From the NCBI GenBank assembly GCA_001632425.1, contig KV425561.1, positions 1 to 64,000 of the forward strand: DNA of 64,000 nucleotides, written 5' to 3'. The translations under genes and the position numbers were made by a program. This document shows, piece after piece, positions 1 to 13,717 of this stretch; position 1 is the first letter of the stretch, and each line of letters begins with the position of its first letter. The notes under the pieces are model-generated. The model was not told the origin of the DNA. It did no database searches and saw nothing but the letters and a program-made list of their open reading frames with translations. This DNA comes from Neolentinus lepideus HHB14362 ss-1 (lineage: Eukaryota > Basidiomycota > Agaricomycetes > Gloeophyllales > Gloeophyllaceae).

Positions 1-577
1 GTGCCGCGTCCGAACCTTACTAACTAAGGTTCCCACCCAACCTCACAGCAGTCAGAGCTATCTCGGTTTCATTGCACGCGCTAGACGAGGCTGGACGCAG
101 GTACTCTCGAGTAGACGAATCACACTGTGGGAAACCCAGTCTTTAACAGCCTGCAAAATGTTGATCAAAAGGTATTATCAACCAATCAGAGGGCGAGAAA
201 TACCTTTTGATCAACATTTTGCAGGTCCTCAAAGAGTGGGACTCCCGCAGTGTCAGTGCGAGTACTAGCGCAACTTCACATCAGAAAATGAGCGCCCTGC
301 GCGGATCAAAAGAAAAGGAAACAAGAATTACTGGTGCTATGGTACATGTGTTATACTAGGGATACATTAAGTTTAATGCCATTGAGCGCAGCGATAGTTT
401 ATAGTGTACGCAGACTTCAACCAGAAGGGACAAAGCTGGTCCGAATATCCCAGCTGCGCAGAAAGTCGCGGGAGACGGATGAAAGACTCAGATGCAACAC
501 AGCAAATGCAAGGCATGCGTATAGGGAACACAATCAGAAATGTAAGAAATAGCAGTTCAGCAGAGAGTATCACGTTT
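1..577. other. Intergenic, 3' of the Raptor gene
   Basis: No convincing gene. The short open frames here lack recognisable domains and splice partners. The only clear structure is the perfect inverted repeat at 150-225. The Raptor stop codon lies at 578-580 on the minus strand, so the right part of this stretch is probably its 3' UTR and terminator region. Confidence 0.6.
150..225. repeat. Perfect 27-bp inverted repeat with 22-nt loop
   Basis: Positions 150-176 are the exact reverse complement of 199-225, with a 22-base spacer at 177-198. The arms contain TTGATCAAAAGG and its complement. A transcript from either strand would fold into a long uninterrupted hairpin. It could be a tiny foldback element, a transcription end signal for Raptor (its stop codon is about 350 nt away), or the remnant of a mobile element. 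The sequence does not decide between these. Confidence 0.9.
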
Positions 578-3500
578 TCATGCAGTTTTGCAACCCAGGA
601 TTCGCACTAACAAACAGATCGTCAGAGATTTTCAGGAAGGGAACATAACTCAAAATACTCACGAGTACCGTCGGGGGTTCCGACTGAGTACAGCATCTCC
701 AAAGGATGGAATGTCAAAGACCCTGGACGAGGAATAAAGGGGGAAGGTAGAGTTTTTGCCGATGGTCCGGTCAGGCCCGTGTTGAAATCTACATGTGAAA
801 GGATTGCGGGTGGGTTGAGTGATTGCACCGTCGCGCGTTGATATCTGTAGGATGTAGATGTGACAGCCGATAGGCTACATATAAATTGTTAATGAGAGAA
901 ATTTACTTGGGAAAGCACAAGGGACGCACGCAGCGAAGACTCCAGCTTGAGAATGTACATCAAAAGCACTTAGTCCTTGAGGGTACACTTCCCAGCTGTT
1001 CACAGCAGCGTCCGCTCGAAGATCCCAGATCCTAACCTCTCCATCCAAACTGAACACACGGATCTTAGTTTTGCCTGATCGCCCAGTAGTATTCGATGAA
1101 TTCTTACCTAGCAGACAGGAACTTGCCTGACAAGGTAGGATGCCAACGCGCGTTCTCAATCCATGAGAGATGCTCACAGTATGATCGCACAATAGCATCC
1201 TCTTCAGGTAGGCGGCGATCGAATAGATTCACAGTACCGTCGGCAAAACCAGCCAGGAAGGTAGGGGAAGATGTCGGGTCTGAAGCGATGGAAGTCACAG
1301 GGCTGTCAGATTTGGTTTCCAAATCCTAGAGTGGATGGGATCAAAAAGGATATACAACAGCGGAATAACGCTTTTTTCACCATTAGCAGGCTCTCGGTAT
1401 GCGCATCCCAGACTCTGATTACACGGGAGTCCCCCCCAACCATCAAAAAGCCGCCATTTTGCTTCCAATCACTGATAACACCACTTCCTCGCCTTGTCTG
1501 GACAAGTTCGTTCAGTCCTCTGAAGGAACTGACCATCTGAACGGGGGCAGAAGTCACGGTTGAATCATAGTTGCGGTACAATCGGACGACGCCGTCAGCT
1601 TTAGGTGCATTAGTAGTGAGTCTTCAAATCGAAACGGTGACGTATAAGAAGACCACATACAGGAAGTCGCTAGAATGATGCCTCCCACGTCCTGATTAAT
1701 GAAGTGTAATGATGTGATGCTAGTTCCCTTAGGATTTCCATTATAAAAGAGGGCCAACCGTTTTCTCTGTGACCAATCCCATACACTGCGAAAGTTGTCA
1801 AAAGATTTCAGAAATTATACACACGACACGAACCTGATTGTATCGGCATCGTTGGCAACTGCCAGATGTGGATCATACATATGGAAAGTCGTATTCAAAG
1901 GATGCGGTCCGACCTGGAGTGTAGCAACATGCTTGCTCCACCTGCGACTTTCTAGCAGGAGGGTGAGGATTGCTACTACCCATAGCTAGATTCACAAATT
2001 CACACACCTGCAGCTTCGGCTTGCGACTGGGTTTCTGTTATGATTTGTTCATTGCGCTGCTGCCGCCAAACCTGGTAATTGTACTGTATACTGCCAGGCT
2101 CGTCTGCTTCGGCTTGCTGTGGCAGAACACTTAGATCTGACCCAACGGACGAAGAAGCGCATAACTTACCCTCATCTGCGGCTCTTTGAAATATTCGCAG
2201 CACCAATCATAGAACCGACTCTTCAAAGGTAAAACATCTCGGATGCCAGCCCCCGTCCCAAGACCTAGGATAACACTACTAGAAGCAGAATCCATGGAAA
2301 ACGTACTTCCACTAGGACTGGACATTGCCCCTCCAATATGCCTTCGAGTATGGACGCCGTTCCTCCGGCGAGCCCTTAGACGTTCCATGTCTTCTTCCAT
2401 TAGAGCTTCCATGACATCAGAAGGCAAGAAATCTGCGGGAGTACGATACTCTTGCGATGGCTGCACGGGTGACGTAGGCCGCAACGTGCTTCCGTGCGGA
2501 GAAGGAGGACGTGAATAAGGAGACGTATATTGTGCGAAATTCAAGTTCGGCGATGGTGCGCGAGAAATATCAGGCATATCTACCCTGGGAGGTAGAGGAG
2601 TAACGGGCGTAGTACGACCATCTTCCGTCAACGGGAATGCAATGTTTCCAGCGAGATTCTTCAATGCACTTGCAAATGAAGAAGTCCGCCGTAGAGTATT
2701 GCTGACGCTTGTAGCCACAGCGCTCGTCATGGTCTCGCTTCGAGTAAATGCGGGCCGATTGACAACGGGGGAAGGAGGCGATTGTTGGGATGAGGATGAG
2801 TGAATGGAGTTAACCCTGGAACGAGTGCCATTTGCTTGGGTGGAGCCACGGCTAGACGGCGGCGGCGACGAAGGAGTATACAGTGACGTAGAATCCAAAC
2901 GCTTGAACGGCGACTCAAGTAACAATGCCATAATATAGTCGACAACTGTTTGGGCATTGGTCGCTACTTCCTGGTAAGGATCAGCTGACAACTCCAAAAG
3001 GGCCACAAAAATGGTGAAGAAGGAGGACAGGAGAACACGGTTCTCTTCCCGAGCAGCTTCATCGTCGCCAAAGCTATCCAACCATTCCGATACCGCTATA
3101 GCCGCAACGTCATCATCGTCCGATACATTGCTGATACCAGTCGTTCGCCTCCGGTTCTCTTCCCAGTAGATCCAAGAGCACGCTACAAAATACCCTCGCC
3201 ACTCCTTGGTCAGACAGCTAATCAAGACGAGCAATTCCTTGCGGACAGTGGGACTAGCATCATCTTTAACAGCGAGCGTAGCACCTGTGGCAACCGCAAC
3301 TTCCATTCGGAAGTGTATACGTTCCTCCAGGTGCTGCATCGTGCCACTACCTCCTCCACCAAACTTATCGGCATCCGAGGAACCACTAGCTCCCATGAAG
3401 GTCCCTAGAGCATACAAAGCAGCCGTCCGAACCTCCGGAGAGTCATCGGAAAGCATGGCAATGAGCTTGTCCTGAGTTCCCCGATCAACGCCATATATCT

Positions 3501-5577
3501 TGATCTCATCATTCCCGTCCCAGATTTGCGCGATGCATAGAGCACACCACTGACGAAGGAGGAAATCACCTTCATCCAACCGCTCGAAGCAGTTATCAAA
3601 GACACGCTCTCGCCAACAGGCGTTCTGACCAAGCTCGTAATCCCTGGCGATTGCGGACAAGATGAAGGCGCACATCGCCTTATGTTCTGAATGGTTAGGG
3701 ATTACCGAGTGCTGTGGATCTTCTTGGATGGCCAAGACGTTGGCGAAGTACTTGTAACCTTGGTTGGAGTACAGATCCTTTTGGCAAGTAGGATCGACAG
3801 CAAGGAGACGTGCCCATATGAAGATCAGAACTGGCCTTAAGTCCTGCCCAGCAGCCTGAAGTAGTTTCGATATATACGGGAAGATTCCGATAGTGAGTGC
3901 AAGATGAACCGCCCATGGGCCGAGATCCACAAATTGAGAGAGCAGAATGAGTGCTCGAAGACGATGTGGCTGCGAGAGTAGTACCTGTAGAACAATGGGA
4001 AGCTGCTCAGGCGGCTTCCTGGGCACTAGATGATGCTCGGTGCCCTGATCGAGCAACGAAGGTGGCGGGTCCATTGGCACGTCGCCGAGAGCTTCCACAT
4101 CTACTGCGCCGTTCTCGCCACTGGGTTGCACGGGCAGCGACAGAGGACCACGCTTCGTAAGCGCCGATCCCCCGCGAGATATCCAAACTTCAAAGGCGGT
4201 GAGCTGATCGGCGAAGAAGCGACTAGGAATATAAGTATATGGCTTCTCAGCCATCGGGTTAGCCGTGCCATTTGCTCTTTCCTGACGAGCAGCCTCTGCT
4301 TGCCGTCTGGACCTAGCGACAGCGCTCTCTCCTGGCTCGTTCTTCGTCTTGCTCCCAACCAAGAGGTCCGGGAGTTGCCTGAGACATGCGTCGACGGCTA
4401 GATCCCAAGATCCCCAGAGTCGGTGCGTGTTAGTCGCAGGAAGCGGGGGATGAGTGTGAGGAGTGCAGTGATAGGTCTTCATGATGCGTTCAGCAAGTAA
4501 GAAGTTGCGGAAAAGAGATGCGATGAGAAGGTCAGACCGATAGAGTCGAGTGAAGACGTCTCTGGGAAACGTCGTCCATGCTATGGTATCTGTGATAGCA
4601 ATGAATATCCAGTTCAGTTCACCAAGAGGGGTCCGTCGATCCTTCAGATCGCCAGGCAACTGCATGACCATATCGGCGGTGATATTGTTAGGTAATTGAT
4701 GGTTCATCACAAAGTATCGTAGTGCTATATCTATCGGGGATGTGAGGCAGGACGTGAAGAGATCGGCCGGTAGTTCAGGACATGAAGGTAGTGTCTCATG
4801 CGCAGCGCATGCGGCCAGCTGGATTGAGTCAGAGAATGAGGACTGTCCCTCTGGATAGCCACCTTCCATTAGGGTCTTTCTTTTGTCCCGGTCATTCGCA
4901 AATGCATTGAAGTTCTGCAACAAATGACCTGCAGCAGAGCAATCCCAGATGTAGACACAAGGAGATCCCAGCCACGTCTGTATGTCAGCCAGCGAGACGG
5001 GGATGTACTGAGTATATTGCTTGTTGAAACACCATAGCTCACCGCTAGGCGTGGGTTTGGGAACACCGTGACCGTTGTAGTGAAAAAGGACGGCATCCTC
5101 TTTAGCTGCCCTGCGGAACTGGACACAATACCTGCGTAAATCTTCGTACCAGGGATCGAGAATCGCCTTATAGCTGATCTTGGGACTCAGACCCTCGTAC
5201 TGGTGACGTAGGTTTTCACCAATTGCCTCAAGGGCTTTGTTGGAAGGCATGCTATGAGGATCCACCCAACACTCCAAGACGGCGCAGGGATTAGTTTTGA
5301 CTACGTCTGGAGGGTCCACATCTATGTTCAGACAAAGGATAAGGGCAGCATGAGCGGTCCTGAGCTTCCCAGATGAGGATCTCCATGGGTCCATCTTGGG
5401 AATCCATGGCGGAGGAGGTGTCGGGTTGCCACACGTCAAGTGACGCTTCGCAGACCAGTAGGGGAGGATGGGAGCGGGATCGGGAAGAGTAGCTACCGAG
5501 CCATTCTGGATATCGGGTTCCATGATCATCATCGGACCTCTGCTACGCGTACTCTGACTCGAGGAAGGATCTGACAA
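578..5577 (-). CDS. kog1: Raptor/Kog1/Mip1, TORC1 scaffold subunit
   Basis: Raptor is the substrate-presenting subunit of TOR complex 1, which couples nutrients to growth at the vacuole. The first coding exon (about 2170-5577) encodes some 1,136 residues without interruption. It holds the raptor N-terminal conserved caspase-like domain (around residues 60-230, with the motif FHYNGHGVPKPT and the segment IWDCSAAGHLLQNF), followed by armadillo/HEAT-type helices and a Ser/Pro-rich linker. Several short exons downstream (below 2130) encode the C-terminal WD40 propeller; REVRIWDLR-like and SLTFHPLEMLYSVGTPDGT segments are visible. I place the stop at 578-580: donor GTGAGT after GTPDGT, an acceptor TTAG, then a final exon reading LRILGCKTA. 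The start is the first ATG of the long frame (MSDPSSSQ). The dynactin gene is divergent, with a 0.8 kb spacer. Identity is very secure; small internal exon borders are less so. Confidence 0.96.
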
Positions 5578-6365
5578 GGCGTGCGCTGGGAAGCCTCTTT
5601 CTGTGTCTCCATCGGCATCGGAATACCTGGAGTTGCCTTGGCCTTACATAGAAGAGAGTGACCACTAAGCATGCTTGGACACAGCCGACACTTGGTCTCG
5701 AACATACCTGCATACGTCCCGTTCATTCTTTCCGTCCCCAACCGTTCACGAATATTTGAATGAGATGTCACTTCAACTCCTCTTACGCTGTACTCCTCGA
5801 GATACACAAAGCCTAGATGGAGACAGCGGAACAGCGCTTTTGAAATCAGTTCATCCGAGTTCGCAGTTAAATCCAAGTTCAATTCCCAGAAGCCCAAGAC
5901 CGAGAGACGAACAACTTTCACCGTCAAAACGGCCTCAGCGTTGCAGGTTGCAGTGACCGAGTTGATGCAGACTCCTGCTAGCTCCGGCTTCGAGAACCGA
6001 GCAAGACCGAACGGAGGATGCTTATGTTTTGGAGAGACTAGCGCCGTGGACAAAGAGTGGCAAACTGAAACATACGTGGGAATGCTCATACTTGGTAACT
6101 CTCCTGCTGCGTTTTGGTGGATGCAGCTTGTGTATCACCTTCGGAAACATATCTCCTTTCGCGTCTGGGCTCCTTCTGAACTTCGAACTACATCTGCCTA
6201 GGAGTTTGAAGCTCACTACTTGCGGCTTACACTTGCCTGACGCGTACCAAGTGCAAGTCTTTGTCCGAACGTTGTCATGGTCTTATAGCGCTGGAGACAA
6301 GAACGAGAGTGATTGTATATCACATCACCACTGACAGAACACGAGTCTAAGAATCGTTTGCTACT
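5578..6365. other. Divergent intergenic promoter region
   Basis: This 0.8 kb spacer lies between the start codons of Raptor (minus) and dynactin p150 (plus). Open frames overlap it on both strands but show no domain and no consistent splicing. I see no clear TATA box or repeat. It presumably carries both promoters. Confidence 0.55.
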
Positions 6366-9300
6366 ATGGCGTCTATGGAACCGACTGTGGGAGCTTTAGT
6401 AGAAGTTACTGTAGGACGAGGAACAGTGCGCTTCAACGGAACTACCTCGTTTGCACCAGGCAAATGGGTTGGAATTGAACTATATGAACCCAAAGGCAAG
6501 AACAACGGGAGCGTTCAGGGAGTCTCTTATTTCAATTGTAAACCAAACCACGGCGTGTTTGTCCGACCGAGTCAAGTTACTGTGATTCCAGCAAAACCCG
6601 AGCGTCCTGCACCACCGGTATGTCTCAAGACCTCGCGCAAGCAGTATAGCCATATGACGCATGATATTGAAGGTTGCAAGAACGGCCGCTAGACCATCGT
6701 TGTCGCATCAGCGAACTTCAAGTACAGCTAGTGCGCGTGCAGGTCCCTCCAGTGCCGGTGTCTCCCCCAGGTCGTCTAGTCCGCTCAAGCCGTCCACCAA
6801 AGTCTCACCAGCTCCCTCAGCTCAGGGGTCTTCTACTACTCCTCGCCTCGGATCTCCGACTAAACGCCTCTCACTTGTACAGACAGGTGGTCTACAATCC
6901 CGTAAATCCCTAGCGCGGACAGTATCTCATGAGAGCAATCCTGCGTTCAGCCCGACAGTCGCGTCACCACGTCAGACGGAATCACCGGGACCTCTACCGC
7001 AAGTGAAGCGTTCCAAACGGGCGTCGTCTCCGCCCTTGCCGCAGGTCACCGCTTCGCTACGGTCTGTATCTCCGCCACCACCACCCTCTGCCTTTGCTCG
7101 AGAACCCTCGCCCATCCTTTCAACTTCACCTCTGAAACCGCCTTCCCGGCCGCCATCGTCTTTGTCTCGTCAGAACGTCAGGCCTTTCAACTCGTCGTGT
7201 CTATATCCAGACTAACTCAGTACTACCACAGCATTCACAGGATGAACAAGAACTCCAAGAACTCCGCGCCAAGGTCCGCGTTCTCGAAGCTAAACGCGCA
7301 GATGATGCGCGGCACGTCCGTGAGCTCGAAATGCGCCTTTCCGAAGCCGAATCCTTTGTTGCCCTTCGCCCCAAGCTACAAGCCAAGCTGAACCAGTTGC
7401 AGACGGAGCTGACAGCATCCAGGCGAGAGCTCGCAGACTCCAAGCAGATCTCCGACCTCTCCGAGACCAAGATTCTGGACGCCCAGGAGCAGCTGGAGAT
7501 GGCAATGTTGGACAAGGAGATGGCGGAGGAGAGGGCAGAGTCTGCGGAGACAGAACTTGAGGAGCTAAAGGAGAGGTTGGCTATTGCGGAGGTGGAACTG
7601 AAGGTTGTGAAGGAGGGAGGAGCGGTCGAAGACGGAGATGCGCCTGGTAGTTCCCTACTCGATGGAAGGATAATCACTAACTTATCTAACAGGCGGAGAA
7701 GCTGGAAACGAGAGCTCTACAGATAACATCAAGTCGTCTTTGGCTTATATCCAACTCGAGAAACAGAACGAGCGGTTGAAAGAGGCTCTCTTTCGGTGAG
7801 TCTCTGTGACTGCGATTTTCCATGATCAACCGCTCAAATACTGTTAGTCTACGCGAGATTTCACAGGAGACAGACCTAGACCAGCGGCGACGTATCCAAG
7901 AAATGGAGAAAGACGTGGGCACTCTCGACGAACTTCAAAGTGTGTTCTTTTCATCCAAACTCACTAACATATATTGACGCCATACCAGCTCAATACGAGG
8001 AGACCTTAATCAAACTATCGAATGCAGAGGTTCAGATTGAAGATTTGAAGATGCAATTGGACGATGCTTTGGGCGCCGAGGATCTGCTCGTGCAATTGAC
8101 GGAGCGGAATCTCATGCTCAGTGAGGTCTGGAAAAAGCTGACACCTGCTGAGATTATCTTCGTCTGATGCTGTTCACAGAAAATCGAGGAGATGCGAATT
8201 ACCATCGAGGATCTAGAGGCACTCAAGGAGCTCAACGATGAGCTGGAAGAAAATCATATGGAAACCGAGAAGACGTTACAAGAGGAGATTGGTACGTCTA
8301 GTGTTCGTCATCCTTTATCGTAGTTTTACTGACCACTTGTATAGACGTCAAGGACTCTGAGCTCCGGGAACGACGACGCAAGATTGAATCTTTAGAGGAC
8401 GCCTGCGTGGATATGGAGAACACTATCTCGCAGTTCCGAGAACTGGTGATGAACCTCCAACAGTGAGATATCTCTACCTTCTCACAGCTGTCGAATGATT
8501 GATACTAATGACAAATACAGTGACCTCGATACATTACGTGCGGAGAACCAGTCTGCTCAGCAGGAGTCTGCTACTGCAGCATCGCAGACCGCTGCCATGA
8601 TGTCCTTGAACCTCAAGTTGCAGTCTTCTGCTTCCAAGCAGCAGGCGAAGACGATCGAGTCGGAGCTTAGAGGCTACGAAGCTCGTGAGGCTCGCGAGCT
8701 ACTGTCCATCGTTCAGGTACACCCTCCGAGTTCTAGAGGAGAGTTATGGCTGACCGTTTCCTAGCCATACTTGCCCCAAATTTATCTGGAGTCTGATTCT
8801 GATGCGACGAGCTGCTATTTGCTCTTCCAGCGTCTTGCTTTCAAGACGGATCTGATCAACATGATCGTTGGCCAAGCGCACGGTCTGCCTGACTCGTTGA
8901 ATGGACCTGTTGCCGATGTCCTCGTCGGTATATGTGAGGTTAGCGACTCTACTGGTACTTGTTTCTGTCATCGTTTACGCTCATGCTCGGTGTGATAGAT
9001 GCGCGGTAGAATTGCTAGCTTATCGAACCTCTGCAAGCGCTTCGCTGCAGTCTTGAGACGCTGTGACGCGGAGTCGTTCCTGAATATTGGCAGACTATAC
9101 CTTGAGCTGGCCCCGATGGAGAAGCGCATCGATGTACACATCGACTTACTCCGGCGTGACGAGTTCCGCGAGATGGAGTGTGTCAGCGATGTCATAAAGT
9201 ATGCGATAATCCTTCCTTCTTGGCGCACATATCTGACGCAGTGTTCCAATAAGGTTGCAGGCGCAGTTTGACCACCTTGCCGAAACATACTTCGCCAATT

Positions 9301-11082
9301 TTGACCATGACCTCGGTGAAAGGGAGCTTGGTTATGCTTCCGCATTCGACCTCGACCTCGACATGGTGGCCGCCTCAATGGGCCTAGCGAAGACGTCTGT
9401 TGCAGCGATCATGAAGGACACAGGTTCGGCTTTTCCTTTACCTTGATAGAGCGTTAAGGAAGCTAAACGCATCAACAGATGCCGCATTAGACTTAGGCGG
9501 GTACGATATTGAGAACGAGTTCTTTGCGCCCTTGCAGAAGGTGCTTGACCAGTGCAAAGGGGCGAAGTCGCTGTCCAGGTAGGTGTTCTGAAATTCAGGA
9601 TCTGACATGGGACTGAGTGTGGCTGTAGGAAACTCATAAAGCGCTTGGAGGAACTAATTATGGACTCCTTAGCGCTGAAAGTTTCTTTGATTCCTCAGCT
9701 GCAAGCTCTTAATAACAAGGTGTCGGAATTGGTGAACTTCGGTATCCAGGTACATTGTGCTGAGCGTGTTGAAGTTTGTGTTGGAGCTCACCCTTCATCG
9801 TCTTCTTCAGCTCGCACAACAAATTATGCCTCACCTGAGCGATGCTCGCGGTGAGAAAGAAGCCTTCCAACTAACAAAAGTGTTGTCATTCGTGAAGCAA
9901 GTTACGTCTTCTACCGTAGGCAAGGATCGAAAGGATGGGGTCACATCTTGGGAAGCCGTAGGAGAATACATTGCTGGTCTCGTCAACGAGGCTGCTGCAT
10001 TGGTTCCCTTAGCAATGGAGGGTGTCAACGTCACGAAGAGTGAGTGGCCTACGATTTCCGTCTGAATACGATAATCGTCTGACGGCATTACAGTCACTGG
10101 AAACGCGCCTTGGGTCGTCCGTGTGAAGGAGATTAAAGCCAACACAGCTGTCAACATCGAAGCTGAGCGCAAGGTCGCCCAGCTGAGTGATGAAATCCAG
10201 GGCTTGTACCGCTCTCTCAAATCGAAGGACCAAAGCATCCAAGAAGCGGGTGTGAAGATAGAGCTGATGGAACGCCGGATGGAGACAGTGAAGAAGCATG
10301 CAGATACGATCGCTGAGCTGGAGAGCGAGCTGGCGAAAGCGAGAAAGCAGGAGAGGGCATATGAGGAGGCGATGGAGCAGCTGCAGGCGGATCTTGATGC
10401 GCTGGAACAGGACAATGCGAAGTTGAAGACTATGACTGTTGGGCCGCAGAGAGAGCGTAAGTGCCCCTTCTGTCATGAACATGGTTATTTGTTCTGACCT
10501 ATAGGTTATAGCTTCAACCGCTCAACCTGTGGAAGTTGAGAGTATTGCTGTGGAAGGTAGCTTGGAGACCAGCTATCTGCTAGAACAGGTAAGCCCTATG
10601 TTCATCCGCCTTCCTTCCTGTACTGAATCCTCCTCACCCAGCTGGAAGCATTGCGTGGCACTGTGCGCTTCCTTCGCATGGAGAACTCCTACCTCAAGAG
10701 CCAAGACCTCCTCCGAGAAATCCAAACCCTCCCTCCTCTGCCTGAGCCCATCAGCAGGGAACCGACACCGCCTCTGGAACCCTCCGGCCTATCGGATACC
10801 GACTCAGAGTCCGAAGAACTGAGCTCACCCCCAACATTGCGGTCATTGACCACCGAAACGAAAGTGCTCTATCGCGACGTGATCAGGTTCTCCAGCACAC
10901 CGCGTGTTGTGGACCTTTCCGAGTTGAACGCGAACCGCGTCGAGGGCAAGACGAAGTCCTGGATGCCACGGAACAAGAACCCGGCGCATCAAGTTTATGA
11001 GCGCAAGATGGAGGCGGAGCGTTTGAGTAGACGGGTCAAGGGGTTACTGGACAGGGCGAACGCCATCGCTGGTGCTCGGTAA
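6366..11082 (+). CDS. Dynactin large subunit p150-Glued
   Basis: This is the dynactin subunit that binds microtubules and the dynein intermediate chain and is needed for nuclear and vesicle transport in hyphae. The N-terminal CAP-Gly domain is complete in exon 1 (residues about 8-75; [18 protein letters not shown], then a [11 protein letters not shown] segment). A Ser/Pro-rich basic region follows (6.67-7.2 kb). Next comes a long coiled coil (7.2-8.7 kb; repeated Glu/Leu heptads) and the dynactin domain (about 8.7-10.1 kb; [13 protein letters not shown], then [21 protein letters not shown]). A second coiled coil and a C-terminal tail end at TAA 11080-11082. More than ten short introns interrupt the frame. 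The order CAP-Gly, coiled coil, dynactin domain is diagnostic. The gene converges on malic enzyme with only about 140 bp between stop codons. Confidence 0.94.
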
Positions 11083-11225
11083 CATATATACGGTTGGATA
11101 TTTGTTTCGTATATACCCGGTCTACAGTTATATCCTATAAAGCTGTCATGTGTATTTTATCATGGTCGTAATCATGCTTTTCTCTATGGATACAGGTTTA
11201 GAGACTTCCGTGAATTGTCCTTTGC

Positions 11226-13425
11226 TCACGCGTCCCCTTCGGGATCATACACATACGTTCCATACACCGGCTCCCACTGCTTCTCCCTCAACTTCACCCT
11301 GACCTCTTCCTTCTTCCACCTGACGCCCGCGATACCCTCTTCAATGGCCTGCTCGGCAACCGCCACCGCGACCTCGTAATTCACTTTCGGGGCATCCGCC
11401 ATGTCGGGGAGCAGTGCGTTGTCGGGATCTTTCAGCGCGGGGGACAGGGACGCCAGCCGCTGCGTGCCGGCGATGATCATGTTGTCGGTGAGCTTGCGTG
11501 CTTGGGAGATGACTGCGCCGAAGCCAAGGCCCGGGTATATGAGCGCATCTGGCAAACTATCAACATCGCGATCAAGGCTCCTCGACGATGGTTACTTACT
11601 GTTACACTCGGCAATGCTACATCGCCCTCGCATTAGTGACAACAATAAGTGTCGAGGTATCAGGACTCACATATATTCCTTTCCGTTAGGATTCTTTGTC
11701 GGCGGGAATGGACTGCCCGTCGCGAGGAGCGCCTTCCCGCCCGTCCATTCATTGGCATCCCTCGGGTCCACCTCAACGAGCCTGCTCGGATTACTCAACG
11801 GCAGGATAATCGGTCTCTCGACGCCCTTTGCCATCTCTTTTATCACCGCCTCCGTGAACGCCCCCGCGCGCGTCGAGCACCCGATCAAAACCGTCGGCCG
11901 TGCCTTCCTCACGACCTCCAGCAGCTCGACTTCGCCCTTATCATTGGTCTTCACGTCTTGCCACTCCGAGTCGGCTCTCGCGAACTCCCTCAGGCTCTCC
12001 CGGATCTTCTCGGGGCCCAGCGACTCCTTGATAAGCCCATACCGATCGAGCATGTAGAATCTCTTGTTCGCCTCTTCGCGGGAGAGGTTGTGCACAGTCA
12101 CCATCGCGTCGCGGATCTGAGTTGCGATGCCGTGGCCGGCGGAGCCGGCGCCGTAGACGACGATGCGCTGGTCAGATAGGTCGCTCTTGGTGACACCGAT
12201 CGCGGACATGATGCATGCTAGCGTGACCGCACCCGTGCCCTGGCTAGTGGCATAGTCAGCGATGCAACATAGATACAAAGAATAGACGCACATATCGTCG
12301 TTGAATACTGCGTGTTGGTCACGGTAGAGATCTAGTAATCTATGCGCATTTGAGGTCCCAAAATCTTCGAAATGGAGAAGAGAGTGCGGGAGGTGCTTCC
12401 TAACCAGCTGCACAAACCTGAAAGGTGAGATCAGGAGCTAGCATCAAACCAGGGCCTCTGTCTCCTCACTTGTCAATGAATTTATCGTATGCCTCACCAC
12501 GTAGGCGCTTCTCGGGCCAGCCCTGTAGATAGATTTGTTTCACAAGAATTTCGTTGGAGTCCGCCACAAACATACCACATAGAGGTCATCATTGCGTAGC
12601 GTATCGTTGTCTGTTCCTACGTCCAGGATAACAGGTATGAATCTGGACGGATTGATACCAGCAATTAAGCTAATTGAGAAATGTGAATAAACCGTTGTAC
12701 TCGAGAAACACTATCCAACACACCTGTATAGAGCTGCTTTTGCTGCAGATATCTAGAAGACCCGTATGAGTCTCGTGTAAAATATATTTGTCAATATATG
12801 CTTACTCCAATACCCTGGTACAGAACAATTCAGACACAACGCTGAATAGAAGCTTCAGTCGGACTCACTCCAACACCCTGATCGCCAATACCAAGGATGG
12901 CTTCGGCGTCAGAGCACACAATGAGATCAATATTGCGACCTTTTATCTGCTCTAGAAAGTCTTCTTCCATAGAGTCTTGATTCGGGAATGTCAAATACAG
13001 CCCCTCGCTTCGGCGGTACAAGTGCGAGTAATTAGCAATAGCATCACCCTGTAACTCTCAGACATGAGTCCGACATATGCACGCTTCGCTATGCTGACCT
13101 CGGTAGGGGTATAAATTATGGGTACCAGTTCCTTTAGATGCCTGCGCAATAGTTCGTAGTACAGAACCATATTCTGCTCTTTCATGCTTTGCATGAAGCT
13201 GTTCTTGCGGATGGGGGTGTCCCGCGTCTGCAACTGGTCGTAGGCGCGCTGGCATTGCTCGTCGAGTGTGTTGACGCGATACGGTAGACGCGCGGTCAGA
13301 CCGAAAGCCTTGCGTTCTTCTATGGTAAACGCGGTACCCTTGTTCCACAGAGGACTGGTAAGGATGGCCTCTCCACGAAGTCGGACGCGAAAGACTTGCT
13401 TGACCTTCGCTGCTGTCGACGCCAT
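11226..13425 (-). CDS. Malic enzyme
   Basis: Malic enzyme oxidatively decarboxylates malate to pyruvate, yielding NAD(P)H. The N-terminal domain contains [21 protein letters not shown] and [10 protein letters not shown]. The middle has the [13 protein letters not shown] metal and substrate region and [13 protein letters not shown] residues. The C-terminal Rossmann domain reads GTGAVTLA, then [13 protein letters not shown]. The end has [21 protein letters not shown]. Around six short introns split the gene, with the first exon at about 13,080-13,425 starting at [10 protein letters not shown]. The short basic N-terminus could be a weak mitochondrial signal, but this is not clear. Cofactor choice (NAD or NADP) cannot be settled by eye, although the overall pattern resembles fungal NAD-type enzymes. 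A TATA-like box precedes the start. Confidence 0.93.
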
Positions 13426-13470
13426 GGCTCTCTGAATCCCCTGGAGCTAGTTAATTCAGAGCAGAGAGCC

Positions 13471-13480
13471 CCCTTATATA
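13471..13480 (-). promoter_or_regulatory. TATA-like box of malic enzyme gene
   Basis: On the minus strand this reads TATATAAGGG and ends 46 bases upstream of the malic enzyme ATG (13,425). The position fits a core TATA element with a short 5' UTR. The assignment rests only on motif and position. Confidence 0.5.
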
Positions 13481-13717
13481 CGTTCACAAGTCTCCAGCCT
13501 GGCCTTACGCGCAGCGCAGTGACGCCATGGACCGAGAACTATGAATTGTCGTCATACATCAGATGCCTGAGTGTAGTCGTTGTGAAGCCGCCAAGCCGTA
13601 CTTTGCGATCTTGAAATATAAAGCTTGAAGAACGATACAATCTAAAGGCATCATGCGGCTGAATATCCAGTAGAAATGGCACACTTGAGATATCTCAGCG
13701 CCGGTTATTAGACTAGT

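Noticed and set aside
5529..6089. 186-codon open frame on the minus strand
   Set aside because: Overlaps the Raptor start in another frame, has no domain, and lies in the divergent promoter region.
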